DNA from: CAIKMD01 sp036501365
Lineage (GTDB): Bacteria > Pseudomonadota > Alphaproteobacteria > ATCC43930 > CGMCC-115725
Direction: 5' to 3'
Assembly (NCBI GenBank): GCA_036501365.1
Contig: DASYAL010000055.1
Location: forward strand, 62,001 to 126,000
DNA: 64,000 nucleotides
Shown: positions 16,600-24,450 of the stretch, one piece after another
Layout of the letters: each line of letters begins with the position of its first letter
Numbering within the stretch: position 1 is the stretch's first letter
Translations under genes and position numbers: made by a program
Notes under the pieces: model-generated
The model's input: only the letters and a program-made list of their open reading frames with translations
The model's database searches: none
What the model was told of the DNA's origin: nothing

Positions 16600-17225
16600 G
16601 TGAGACCTCCTTCGGTTTCCTTCAGGACGCCGCCGCGATCATTCGCGACCGGCGCCATGCGTGATTGTTTGAGCCAGCCGTAGCGGCCGATCCGTGCCGC
16701 CGTCAAGCGGCGCACCCGCTCATGGTCGAAGCCGGTTCGCCGCCAGCGCTGGCGCAGCGCGTGCATGCGCGTGATCCGCTCCTGCCATTCCGGGCCGAAA
16801 ATACCGGCAAGGAACTGCTTGATCTCGGCAGCGAGGCCGGGCGCCGCGCCGCCGGTGGACACGGCAATGGTGAGCGCGCCGCGGCGCAAGACCGCCGGCG
16901 CGTGGCTGTTGCTGAGTTCGGGCGCGTCCTCGACATGAAGGATGGCGCCGGCCGCGCGGGCTGCCGCGGCGAGGGCACTACGGTCGGGCTCGGCCACGTC
17001 GGCGATGAAGACGAGTTGCGCGCGTTCGAGTTCGCCATGCTGCGGCCAACGGCGCTGCAACCGCTCGCCCGCCGCAAAAGACAATTCGGGCGATGGCACA
17101 GGCGAAAACACCATGAGCGCGTCGGCGCCGGCCTCGTCCAGCAACCGGAGCCGCCGCAGGCCAAGCGCCCCGGTCCCGATCAAAACGAGACGCAGCCGCG
17201 CCAGTTCAAGTGACAAAGGGAGCAT
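16596..17225 (-). CDS. siroheme synthase N-domain: precorrin-2 dehydrogenase/sirohydrochlorin ferrochelatase
   Basis: A 209-residue CysG-N/Met8-like protein without the methyltransferase domain. The Rossmann motif is LVLIGTGALGLRRLRLL near residue 15. The characteristic loop 'STGGAAPGLAAEIKQFLAGIFGPEW' is present; in family members it lies at the active site, after 'HAPAVLRRGALTIAVS'. The enzyme oxidises precorrin-2 with NAD and inserts iron to make siroheme, the cofactor of CysI downstream. The uroporphyrinogen methyltransferase (CobA) must be elsewhere. It is the first gene of the operon, and the AT-rich gap upstream probably holds the promoter. Confidence 0.87.
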   Translation of the reverse strand: MLPLSLELARLRLVLIGTGALGLRRLRLLDEAGADALMVFSPVPSPELSFAAGERLQRRWPQHGELERAQLVFIADVAEPDRSALAAAARAAGAILHVEDAPELSNSHAPAVLRRGALTIAVSTGGAAPGLAAEIKQFLAGIFGPEWQERITRMHALRQRWRRTGFDHERVRRLTAARIGRYGWLKQSRMAPVANDRGGVLKETEGGLT

Positions 17226-17370
17226 ATTTTCCAGATCAGTATCGCTAAATAGGATCTGTCTTTAAGATATTTCACGAGTCTTCTTGTTTCAATTGAATTA
17301 AAATACATAATATTAATGTTATTAAGACTGGGCTGCGCGCTGCCGCGCAGCGAATTATGCTGTCCGCGCA
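17226..17370. other. AT-rich divergent promoter region with a GC-rich hairpin
   Basis: This gap separates the siroheme/sulfite operon (minus) from the methyltransferase gene (plus). Most of 17228-17330 is far more AT-rich than the rest of the window and contains CATAATATTAATG and TTAAAATACATAA, so promoters for both directions are likely. It is followed by a perfect 8-base-pair hairpin (GCTGCGCG at 17332-17339, CGCGCAGC at 17344-17351) 19 bases before the methyltransferase start. I could not assign definite -35 or -10 boxes. Confidence 0.5.
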
Positions 17371-18168
17371 ATGGCCTGGAATCCGCAGCAATATCTAAAA
17401 TTCGCCGGCGAGCGGCTACGTCCAGGCTTCGATCTTCTCGCGCAGATCGATGATTTACCCAGCGGCCCGCTTTTCGATCTCGGCTGCGGCACCGGACCGC
17501 ATGCACGCGCCATTGCCGCGCGCTGGCCGGAGCGCAGCGTCACGGGCATCGACAACTCGACACCGATGCTGGCCGAAGCCGCGAAAGAGCCGTCGCCGAT
17601 CGCCTGGCTCCATGCCGACGTCGCCACGTGGCAAACGCCCGCGCCGGCGGCGCTGATCTATTCCAACGCCACCCTGCAATGGCTCAGCCGGCATGAGCGC
17701 TTGTTTCCACGACTGATCGCGATGCTCGCGCCGGCGGGCGTGCTCGCGGTGCAAATGCCGCGCAATTTCGACAATCCGTCGCAATCGCTGCTACGCGAGA
17801 CGGCGGCGAGCGGACCGTGGGCGGCGGTGTTGGCGCCGCTTTTCGCGCCCGACAGCGCGATCCCGTCGATGCTGCGTCCCAATCCCGTCCGCCTGGCCGA
17901 TTTCTATTACGATCTGCTGGCGCCGCTGGCGAAAGGCGGCATCGATCTGTGGGAAACAGAATACGTGCACCAGCTTCAGGGCGAGAACGCGGTACTCGAA
18001 TGGATGCGCGGCACGACCCTCCGGCCGGTCCTCGACGCGCTGAACGAGCCGCTGCGCACGGTGTTCCTCGACGCTTACGCGGCAAAGCTTGCCGCCGCTT
18101 TCCCGCGTCGTGACGATGGCAAAACCTTATTGAAATTCCGCCGCCTCTTCATAGTGGCGCGCGCGTGA
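17371..18168 (+). CDS. tam: trans-aconitate 2-methyltransferase-like SAM methyltransferase
   Basis: A 265-residue class I methyltransferase. Motif I is LFDLGCGTGPHARAIAARWP near residue 35, and motif II is 'VTGIDNSTPMLAEA'. The opening MAWNPQQYLKFAGERLRPGF and the 'SNATLQWLSRHERLFPRL' block are characteristic of Tam. Tam esterifies trans-aconitate, which forms spontaneously from cis-aconitate and inhibits aconitase. The C-terminal 'TEYVHQLQGENAVLEWMRGT' also matches. The nearest ATG to a good site is 17371. It leads a short plus-strand group with the EVE and Rieske genes. Confidence 0.85.
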   Translation: MAWNPQQYLKFAGERLRPGFDLLAQIDDLPSGPLFDLGCGTGPHARAIAARWPERSVTGIDNSTPMLAEAAKEPSPIAWLHADVATWQTPAPAALIYSNATLQWLSRHERLFPRLIAMLAPAGVLAVQMPRNFDNPSQSLLRETAASGPWAAVLAPLFAPDSAIPSMLRPNPVRLADFYYDLLAPLAKGGIDLWETEYVHQLQGENAVLEWMRGTTLRPVLDALNEPLRTVFLDAYAAKLAAAFPRRDDGKTLLKFRRLFIVARA

Positions 18169-18181
18169 CAAGGGAGAGCGC

Positions 18182-18595
18182 ATGGCTTACTGGCTGATGA
18201 AATCGGAACCGAGCGCCTATTCCTGGGAACAGCTCGTCAAGGACAAGCGCACCAATTGGAGCGGCGTGCGCAATTTTCAGGCCGCCGCCAATCTCAAGGC
18301 GATGAAGGTCGGCGATCGCGCCTTCTTCTATCACTCGAACGAGGGCCTCGCGGTGGTCGGCATCGCCGAGATCGTCAAGACTGCCTATCCCGATCCGACC
18401 GACAAGACCGGCAAATTCGTGCAGGTCGACATCGCGCCGGTGGCGCCGCTGAAAGAGCCGGTGACGCTGGCGGCGATAAAGGCAGAGCCGAAGCTCAAGG
18501 AGCTGAAGCTGGTGCGCCAAGGCCGCCTCTCGGTCTCGCCGGTCGGCGCCGAGGAATGGAAGGCCATCTGCAAGATGGGCGGTGTCAAAGGTTGA
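18182..18595 (+). CDS. EVE domain protein
   Basis: A 137-residue EVE (PUA-like) protein. It opens MAYWLMKSEPSAYSWEQLVK, followed by 'NWSGVRNFQAAANLKAMKVGDRAFFYHS', the signature of the single-domain EVE family that includes human thymocyte nuclear protein 1. The fold binds modified bases in DNA or RNA, so reading a modified nucleobase is the likely role. An AGGGAGAG site precedes the ATG. It lies 13 bases after the methyltransferase gene, and its stop overlaps the next start as TTGA. Confidence 0.92.
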   Translation: MAYWLMKSEPSAYSWEQLVKDKRTNWSGVRNFQAAANLKAMKVGDRAFFYHSNEGLAVVGIAEIVKTAYPDPTDKTGKFVQVDIAPVAPLKEPVTLAAIKAEPKLKELKLVRQGRLSVSPVGAEEWKAICKMGGVKG

Positions 18596-18921
18596 GACAC
18601 CTCTGCGCCGAAAGCGATATTCCCGAAGGCGAAGGCCGCGGCTTCGTCTTCGGCAGCGGCACCGAGCGCGAAGCGGTCTTTGTCGTCCGCTGGCACGGCG
18701 CGTTGCATGGCTATCGCAATTCCTGCCCGCATGTCGGCACGCCGATCGACTGGCCGGAGAACCGCTTCTTCGACAGCGCGAACGAATACCTCATGTGCGG
18801 CACCCATGGCGCGGTGTTCCGGCCGGCGGACGGGTATTGCATCGAAGGTCCGTGCGGTGGTCGTGCGCTCGCGCGCATTGCGCTGCGCGTCGACAACAGC
18901 GAAATCTATTGGGCTGACTAG
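18592..18921 (+). CDS. Rieske [2Fe-2S] domain protein
   Basis: A 109-residue single-domain Rieske protein. The ligands are Cys45 and His47 (CPHVGTP) and Cys69 and His72 (CGTHGAVF); it ends 'RALARIALRVDNSEIYWAD'. The best start is TTG at 18592, whose stop/start overlap (TTGA) with the EVE gene suggests coupled translation. No ATG lies in this frame ahead of the cluster. Such proteins carry one electron for oxygenases or act as small ferredoxins; the partner is unknown. It is convergent with homospermidine synthase, and the last four bases overlap. Confidence 0.82.
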   Translation: MRHLCAESDIPEGEGRGFVFGSGTEREAVFVVRWHGALHGYRNSCPHVGTPIDWPENRFFDSANEYLMCGTHGAVFRPADGYCIEGPCGGRALARIALRVDNSEIYWAD

Positions 18922-20333
18922 ACGACCCGGAAGTTTTTGAACTGCCAGGGATCGCCCTTGTCGAGATCTTCGGGGAAGAGGCGCTCGCGGTCGAACAGCG
19001 GATTCCAGTCGCTGTATTCGCCGACGACCTTGCCGAGATAGGGGCGGCAGATCTCGAGGATGCGCTCGTGATCGATCTCGTCGGGCTCGACGATGCCGCG
19101 CTCCGGATTCTCGAGCGCCCAGATCATGCCGGCGAGCGCCGCCGCGGTCACTTGCAGCGAGGTCGCGTTGTTGAAGCGCACCAGCCGTCGCGCCTCCTCG
19201 ACCGAGAGCCGCGAGCCGTACCAATAAGCGCCTTTGGCATGGCCCATCAGCAGCACGCCGAGCTCGTCGATGCCGTGCTCGATCTCGTCCATCATCAGCC
19301 GCTTGCTTTCCTGCAGGCGGAAATTCTTGCCCCAGAGCTCGTGAACGGAGAGCACCGCGTCGTCGCAGGGGTGATAGGCGTAGTGGACGGTCGGGCGGTA
19401 GCGGACGGCGTTGCCGTCGCGATGCGTGTAGTAATCGGCGATCGAGATCGCTTCGGCGTGAGTGATCAAGAAGCCATGATAAGGGCCCTCGAGCGGCGTC
19501 CAGCTTCTGACCCGCGTCGCCGCGCCGGGACGATCGAGATAGATCGCGCAGCCGGTGCCGAAATCGTGCCGCCCGCCATCCGGCGGGAAATGCCGCTCAT
19601 GCGTGCCCCAGCCCAGCTCGGCCGGCTGCATGCCCTCGGCGACGAAACCGTCGATCGACCAAGTGTTGACGAACTCGCCGGGCGATTTCGGGATACGCGC
19701 GAGCTGAGTGTCGCGCTCGGCGATGTGGATCACCTTGACGCCAAGCTCGGCGGCGAGCGCGGCCCAGGCCTCGCGCGTTTTCGGCGCCACCTTCAGTCCC
19801 GCTTCCTCGGCGAGATCGAGCAGCGCCACTTTGATGAAATGCTGAACGAGACCGGGGTTGGCGCCATGCGTCAGGACCGCGGTCGGTCCGCCCGGCTGCT
19901 TCGCACGCAGCGCCAGCGCGTTCTCGCGCAGCGCGTAATTGGAGCGCAGCGAAGGCGAGAGATCGGGATCGGTGTAGCCGCCGGGCCACGGCTCGATGCA
20001 GGTGTCGACATAGAGCGCGCCCTTGCTGCGGCAGAGCTCGACGAGGGCGAGGCTCGAGACCTCGACCGAGACGTTGAGCAGGAAATCGCCCGCCCCGAGC
20101 AGCGGCTCGAGCACGCTCGCGTAATTCTCGCGCGTCAGCGGCTCGACGAGGAAGCGTACCCCGAGATCCTTTGCTTCCTTCTGGCCGCGCTCCTCGGCGG
20201 TTACGACCGTCACCTGGTTGGCCTTCATGTCGATGTGGCGAAGGATTAGCGGCAGGACACCCTGGCCGATGCTGCCGAAGCCGACGATCACCAGCCGGCC
20301 GCGGAATTTTGCGTATTTCGTTGTGCGCGCCAT
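18918..20333 (-). CDS. hss: homospermidine synthase
   Basis: A 471-residue NAD-dependent enzyme of the saccharopine dehydrogenase superfamily. The nucleotide-binding motif is VIVGFGSIGQGVLPLILRH near residue 15. Conserved blocks include 'DFLLNVSVEVSSLALVELC', 'YVDTCIEPWPGGYTD', 'LTHGANPGLVQHF' and 'NTWSIDGFVAEGMQPAELGWGTHE'. The bacterial enzyme makes sym-homospermidine from putrescine, a polyamine typical of Rhizobiales and other alphaproteobacteria. Length and motifs match the bacterial family closely. It is a single gene with its own start at 20333. Confidence 0.93.
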   Translation of the reverse strand: MARTTKYAKFRGRLVIVGFGSIGQGVLPLILRHIDMKANQVTVVTAEERGQKEAKDLGVRFLVEPLTRENYASVLEPLLGAGDFLLNVSVEVSSLALVELCRSKGALYVDTCIEPWPGGYTDPDLSPSLRSNYALRENALALRAKQPGGPTAVLTHGANPGLVQHFIKVALLDLAEEAGLKVAPKTREAWAALAAELGVKVIHIAERDTQLARIPKSPGEFVNTWSIDGFVAEGMQPAELGWGTHERHFPPDGGRHDFGTGCAIYLDRPGAATRVRSWTPLEGPYHGFLITHAEAISIADYYTHRDGNAVRYRPTVHYAYHPCDDAVLSVHELWGKNFRLQESKRLMMDEIEHGIDELGVLLMGHAKGAYWYGSRLSVEEARRLVRFNNATSLQVTAAALAGMIWALENPERGIVEPDEIDHERILEICRPYLGKVVGEYSDWNPLFDRERLFPEDLDKGDPWQFKNFRVV

Positions 20334-20459
20334 GACGCGTCCGCTCTAAAGGGTACCTAAAGCTTGTGTCAAGGTGATGCTGCGCCGCGGCATAAAGCGG
20401 TGATCTCGAGGTTTTTCTTTCCGGGATCGTCCGCGATCGGTAGCGGGGAAAAGCGCCCT

Positions 20460-20471
20460 CTGGTATACCAG
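20460..20471. promoter_or_regulatory. GntR-family operator upstream of the oxalate genes
   Basis: A perfect 12-base palindrome, CTGGTATACCAG, lies 46 bases before the GntR start. Its core fits the GntR/FadR-subfamily pattern TNGTNNACNA. A further half-site, ATACCA, follows at 20472-20477. It is the obvious binding site for the adjacent regulator, so autoregulation and control of oxc are likely (inference). Confidence 0.75.
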
Positions 20472-20517
20472 ATACCAAGGGCGAGGCGAAACGCTACGCA
20501 GGGGAGGTTGCATTTTA

Positions 20518-21207
20518 ATGACGTCAGCGAAGCTCAAAGTGAAGCCGATCGATACGCAATCGAGCTTTCGCAACCAGGCCTACCGTGCGCTGAAACAGGC
20601 GATCACTTCGGTCAACGTCTACGCGCAGCCGCATGAGATCAGGCTTGACGAACGCCAGCTGTCGGTAGAGCTCGGCGTTTCGCGCACGCCGATCCGCGAG
20701 GCAATGACCGTTCTCGAGTGCGAGGGCTTCGTGCGCACCGCGCCGCGCCGGGGCGTCTTTGTCGTGCGCAAATCGAAAAAGGAAATCATCGAGATGATCC
20801 GTGTCTGGGCGGCGCTCGAAAGTCTCGCCGCCCGGCTGATCACGCTCAACGCGTCGGACAAGGAAATCGCGACGCTGCGGCGGCTCTTCGACGAGTTTAA
20901 GGACGGCTCGCCGGAAGGCCAGCTCGACGAGTATTCCGAAGCCAATATCAAATTCCATCAGGCGATCATCCGGCTCTCGGGAAGCGAGCTCATCGCCGAC
21001 ATGACGGAAAATCTCTTCATTCACGTTCGCGCCATTCGCCAAGCGACGATTGGCGAGGACAATCGCGCGCAGCGCTCGCTCATCGATCATATGAAGATCA
21101 TCGAGGCGCTCGAGCAGCGTGATACCGAGCGAGCCGAGGCGCTGACGCGTCAGCACACGCTCGATCTCGCTGCGCATGTCGAAAAGAATTGGAATTTCTT
21201 CGAATAA
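20518..21207 (+). CDS. GntR-family (FadR subfamily, FCD domain) transcriptional regulator
   Basis: A 229-residue regulator. The winged helix spans about residues 18-80 and includes 'IRLDERQLSVELGVSRTPIREAMTVLECEGFV' and the wing 'RTAPRRGVFVVRKS'. An all-helical FCD ligand domain follows; its metal-site region includes 'EANIKFHQAIIRLSGSELI' and a late 'RQHTLDLAAHV'. A strong GGGGAGG site precedes the ATG. oxc begins 20 bases after its stop, so it is most likely the local regulator of oxalate breakdown, probably responding to oxalate or a related acid or CoA ester (inference). Confidence 0.92.
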   Translation: MTSAKLKVKPIDTQSSFRNQAYRALKQAITSVNVYAQPHEIRLDERQLSVELGVSRTPIREAMTVLECEGFVRTAPRRGVFVVRKSKKEIIEMIRVWAALESLAARLITLNASDKEIATLRRLFDEFKDGSPEGQLDEYSEANIKFHQAIIRLSGSELIADMTENLFIHVRAIRQATIGEDNRAQRSLIDHMKIIEALEQRDTERAEALTRQHTLDLAAHVEKNWNFFE

Positions 21208-21227
21208 CCGTTTCGAGGGAGGCAACC

Positions 21228-22958
21228 ATGGCGCAAGCGACAACGCTGAAAGAGCAGGCGGGCGAGACCGAGGAGCTGACCGATGGCTTCCATCTCGTCA
21301 TCGACGCGCTGAAGCTCAACGCCCTGACCACCGTCTACGGCGTGCCCGGCATCCCGATCACCGATTTCGGCCGCATGGCGCAGGCGGCGGGTATTCGCGT
21401 GCTCTCCTTCCGCCACGAGCAGAATGCCGGTTACGCGGCTGCGATCGCCGGCTTCCTGACCAAGAAGCCCGGCGTCTGCCTCACCGTGTCGGCGCCCGGC
21501 TTCCTCAATGGTCTGACGTCGCTCGCCCATGCCACGACCAACTGCTACCCGATGATCCTGCTCTCAGGCTCGTCCGAGCGCGAGATCGTCGATCTGCAGC
21601 AGGGCGACTATGAGGAGATGGACCAGCTCGCCATCGCCAAGCCGCTATGCAAGGCGGCGTTCCGCGTACTGCACGCCGCCGACATCGGCATCGGCGTTGC
21701 GCGCGCGATCCGCGCGGCGGTGTCGGGGCGGCCGGGCGGCGTCTATCTCGACCTGCCGGCCAAGCTGTTCGGCCAGGTGATCAACGCGGAGGCCGGCAAG
21801 CGCTCGCTGGTCAAGGTCATCGATCCGGCGCCGGCCCAGATTCCGGCGCACGCTGCGGTCAAGCGCGCGCTCGATGTCCTCAAATCCGCCGCGCGGCCGC
21901 TGATCATCCTCGGCAAGGGTGCCGCCTATGCGCAGGCCGACGAGGCGATCGAGACGCTGGTCGAGAAGAGCGGCGCTCCCTTCCTGCCGATGAGCATGGC
22001 CAAGGGCCTGTTGCCGGATACGCATCCGCAATGCGCCGGCGCCGCGCGCTCGACCGTATTGAAGGATTGCGACGTCGTGCTGATGATCGGCGCGCGTCTC
22101 AACTGGCTCTTGTCGCACGGCAAGGGCAAGACCTGGGGCGACGCGCCGAAGAAATTCATCCAGATCGACATCGAGCCCAAGGAAATGGACAGCAATGTCG
22201 AGATCGCCGCGCCGCTGGTGGGCGATATCGGCTCTTGCGTCGCCGCCTTGATCGATGGGATGGGCGGCAATTGGCGGAAGCCGCCGGCCGAATGGACCAA
22301 TACCGTCAACGGCAAGCGCGAAGAAAACGTCGCCAAGATGGCGCCGCGCCTGATGAACAACAATTCGCCGATGGACTATCACGGCGCGCTCGGCGCGTTG
22401 CGCACCGTCATCAAGGAGCGGCCGGATACGATCCTGGTCAATGAGGGCGCCAACACGCTCGATCTCGCGCGTGGGGTGATCGACATCTACAAGCCACGCA
22501 AGCGTCTCGATGTCGGCACCTGGGGCGTGATGGGCGTCGGCATGGGTCAGGCCATCGCCGCGGCCGTCGAAACCGGCAACCGTGTGCTCGCTATCGAAGG
22601 CGACAGCGCCTTCGGCTTCTGCGGCATGGAAGTGGAGACGATCTGCCGGTACGGCCTGCCGGTCTGCATCGTCGTCTTCAACAATGGCGGCATCTATCGC
22701 GGGACCGACGTTAACGCGGGAGGAGCCGATCCCGCGACGACGGTCTTCGTCAAAGGCGCGCGCTACGACAAGATCATGGAGGCGTTCGGCGGCATCGGCG
22801 TGCAGGCGGAAACGCCCGACGCACTGAAACAGGCCGTCGAATCGGCCTTGGCCTCGGGCAAACCCACCCTCATCAACGCGGTCATCGATCCGGCCGCGGG
22901 CAACGAGAGCGGACGCATCGGCAATCTCAATCCCCAAAGCGTGCTGCGCAAGAAATAG
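21228..22958 (+). CDS. oxc: oxalyl-CoA decarboxylase
   Basis: A 576-residue thiamine diphosphate enzyme. The catalytic glutamate is Glu64 (FRHEQNAGYAAA). The cofactor motif runs from GDS (Asp459) to NN (Asn485-Asn486). Features specific to oxalyl-CoA decarboxylase over other ThDP enzymes are 'LTTVYGVPGIPITDFGRMAQ' and 'SGSSEREIVDLQQGDYEEMDQL'. It converts oxalyl-CoA to formyl-CoA and CO2. The start is the ATG at 21228 after GAGGGAGG; the frame extends upstream to 21189, inside the regulator, and is not used. It is the first enzyme of the oxalate block. Confidence 0.95.
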   Translation: MAQATTLKEQAGETEELTDGFHLVIDALKLNALTTVYGVPGIPITDFGRMAQAAGIRVLSFRHEQNAGYAAAIAGFLTKKPGVCLTVSAPGFLNGLTSLAHATTNCYPMILLSGSSEREIVDLQQGDYEEMDQLAIAKPLCKAAFRVLHAADIGIGVARAIRAAVSGRPGGVYLDLPAKLFGQVINAEAGKRSLVKVIDPAPAQIPAHAAVKRALDVLKSAARPLIILGKGAAYAQADEAIETLVEKSGAPFLPMSMAKGLLPDTHPQCAGAARSTVLKDCDVVLMIGARLNWLLSHGKGKTWGDAPKKFIQIDIEPKEMDSNVEIAAPLVGDIGSCVAALIDGMGGNWRKPPAEWTNTVNGKREENVAKMAPRLMNNNSPMDYHGALGALRTVIKERPDTILVNEGANTLDLARGVIDIYKPRKRLDVGTWGVMGVGMGQAIAAAVETGNRVLAIEGDSAFGFCGMEVETICRYGLPVCIVVFNNGGIYRGTDVNAGGADPATTVFVKGARYDKIMEAFGGIGVQAETPDALKQAVESALASGKPTLINAVIDPAAGNESGRIGNLNPQSVLRKK

Positions 22959-23044
22959 TACGCCTCGGGGCATGCGGGGCCGCACGAAGGTGGCCACTGC
23001 GACGGAATTAGTTAAAGGAACAACGACGGATTCTGGAGACGAAC

Positions 23045-24322
23045 ATGGCAAAGGCACTCGACGGGGTTAAGGTTCTCGACTTCACGCATGTGCAATCGGG
23101 GCCGACTTGCACGCAGCTTCTCGCCTGGTTCGGCGCCGACGTCATCAAGGTCGAGCGGCCGGGCGCCGGCGACGTGACGCGCGGCCAGCTGCGCGACGTG
23201 CCGAACGCGGACAGCCTCTATTTCACCATGCTCAACCACAACAAGCGCTCGATCACGCTCGATGCCAAGAATCCCAAGGGCAAAGAGGTGATCGAAGGTT
23301 TGATGAAGGCCTGCGACGTGCTGGTCGAGAATTTCGGCCCAGGCGTACTCGACCGCATGGGCTTCACCTGGGAGCGGATTCAGGAGATCAATCCCAAGCT
23401 CATCTATGCCTCGATCAAGGGCTTCGGGCCCGGCAAGTACGAGGATTGCAAGGTCTATGAGAACGTCGCGCAATGCACCGGCGGCTCGGCCTCGACCACC
23501 GGCTTCCGCGACGGCCCGCCGCTCGTCACCGGCGCGCAGATCGGCGACAGCGGCACTGGGCTGCATCTCTGTCTCGGCATCGTCACCGCACTGTTCCAGC
23601 GCACCCATACCGGCAGGGGCCAGCGCGTGACGGTCGCGATGCAGGACGGCGTGCTCAATCTCTGCCGCGTCAAGCTGCGCGATCAGCAGCGGCTGACGCA
23701 CGGTCCGCTCACCGAATACAGCCAGTATGGCGAGGGCATCCCCTTCGGCGTCGCGACGCCGCGCGCCGGCAATGATTCGGGCGGCGGCCAGCCGGGCTGG
23801 ATCCTCAAATGCAAGGGCTGGGAGACCGATCCCAACGCCTATATCTATTTCATCACCCAGGCGCCGGTCTGGGGGCCGATCTGCAAGGTGATCGGCAAAG
23901 AGGAATGGATCACCCATCCCGACTACGCCAAACCCGAAGCGCGGCTGCCGCGCCTCAAGGCGATCTTCGATACGATCGAGCAATGGACCATGACCAAGAC
24001 CAAGTTCGAGGCCATGGACATCCTCAACGAGTTCGACATTCCCTGCGGCCCAATCCTGTCGATGAAGGAGCTCGCCGAAGAGCCGAGCCTCCGGGCCAGC
24101 GGCACAGTCGTCGAGGTGGAGCATCCGACGCGCGGGAAATATCTCTCGGTCGGCAATCCCATCAAGTTGTCGGCCAGCCCGTCGGACGTGGTGCGCTCGC
24201 CGTTGCTCGGCGAGCACACCGACGAAATTCTGCGCGACGTGCTGCGCTTCGACGACAAGCGTATCGCGGAGGTGAAGACGTCGGGCGCGCTCGGCGGCGC
24301 CAAGGCGGTCGCCGCCGAATAA
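23045..24322 (+). CDS. frc: formyl-CoA:oxalate CoA-transferase
   Basis: A 425-residue class III CoA-transferase, close to the usual length of 428. The catalytic aspartate is Asp168 in QIGDSGTGLH, matching Asp169 of the Oxalobacter enzyme. Gln17 (HVQSGP) is also conserved. Other blocks are 'ADVIKVERPGAGDVTRGQLRD' and 'NKRSITLDAKNPKGKEV'. It moves CoA from formyl-CoA to oxalate, giving formate and oxalyl-CoA for the preceding decarboxylase. It lies 86 bases after oxc; a weak GGAGACGAAC site precedes the ATG. A possible terminator follows. Confidence 0.95.
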   Translation: MAKALDGVKVLDFTHVQSGPTCTQLLAWFGADVIKVERPGAGDVTRGQLRDVPNADSLYFTMLNHNKRSITLDAKNPKGKEVIEGLMKACDVLVENFGPGVLDRMGFTWERIQEINPKLIYASIKGFGPGKYEDCKVYENVAQCTGGSASTTGFRDGPPLVTGAQIGDSGTGLHLCLGIVTALFQRTHTGRGQRVTVAMQDGVLNLCRVKLRDQQRLTHGPLTEYSQYGEGIPFGVATPRAGNDSGGGQPGWILKCKGWETDPNAYIYFITQAPVWGPICKVIGKEEWITHPDYAKPEARLPRLKAIFDTIEQWTMTKTKFEAMDILNEFDIPCGPILSMKELAEEPSLRASGTVVEVEHPTRGKYLSVGNPIKLSASPSDVVRSPLLGEHTDEILRDVLRFDDKRIAEVKTSGALGGAKAVAAE

Positions 24323-24399
24323 TCGGTGCATTCGCGGCGGCGGCTGGCGCCGCCGCCGGCTTCGCGGTAACAGGATAAAGAAGGAACGAAGGAGGCAAT

Positions 24400-24435
24400 C
24401 GACCGGTTTCCGCTTAGGAAACGGTCGAGGCTTTT
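24400..24435 (+). terminator. possible terminator after frc
   Basis: An inverted repeat, CGACCGGTTTCC (24400-24411) with GGAAACGGTCG (24417-24427), forms an 11-base-pair stem with one bulged G and a 5-base loop. It is followed at 24432-24435 by TTTT. It sits between frc and tamA and would separate the oxalate genes from the outer-membrane genes. The T-run is short, so the strength is uncertain. Confidence 0.45.
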
Positions 24436-24450
24436 GCCGCGAAACGTGTT

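Noticed and set aside
16596..17225. Full CysG trifunctional siroheme synthase
   Set aside because: It is 209 residues with no methyltransferase domain, so only the dehydrogenase/ferrochelatase part is present.
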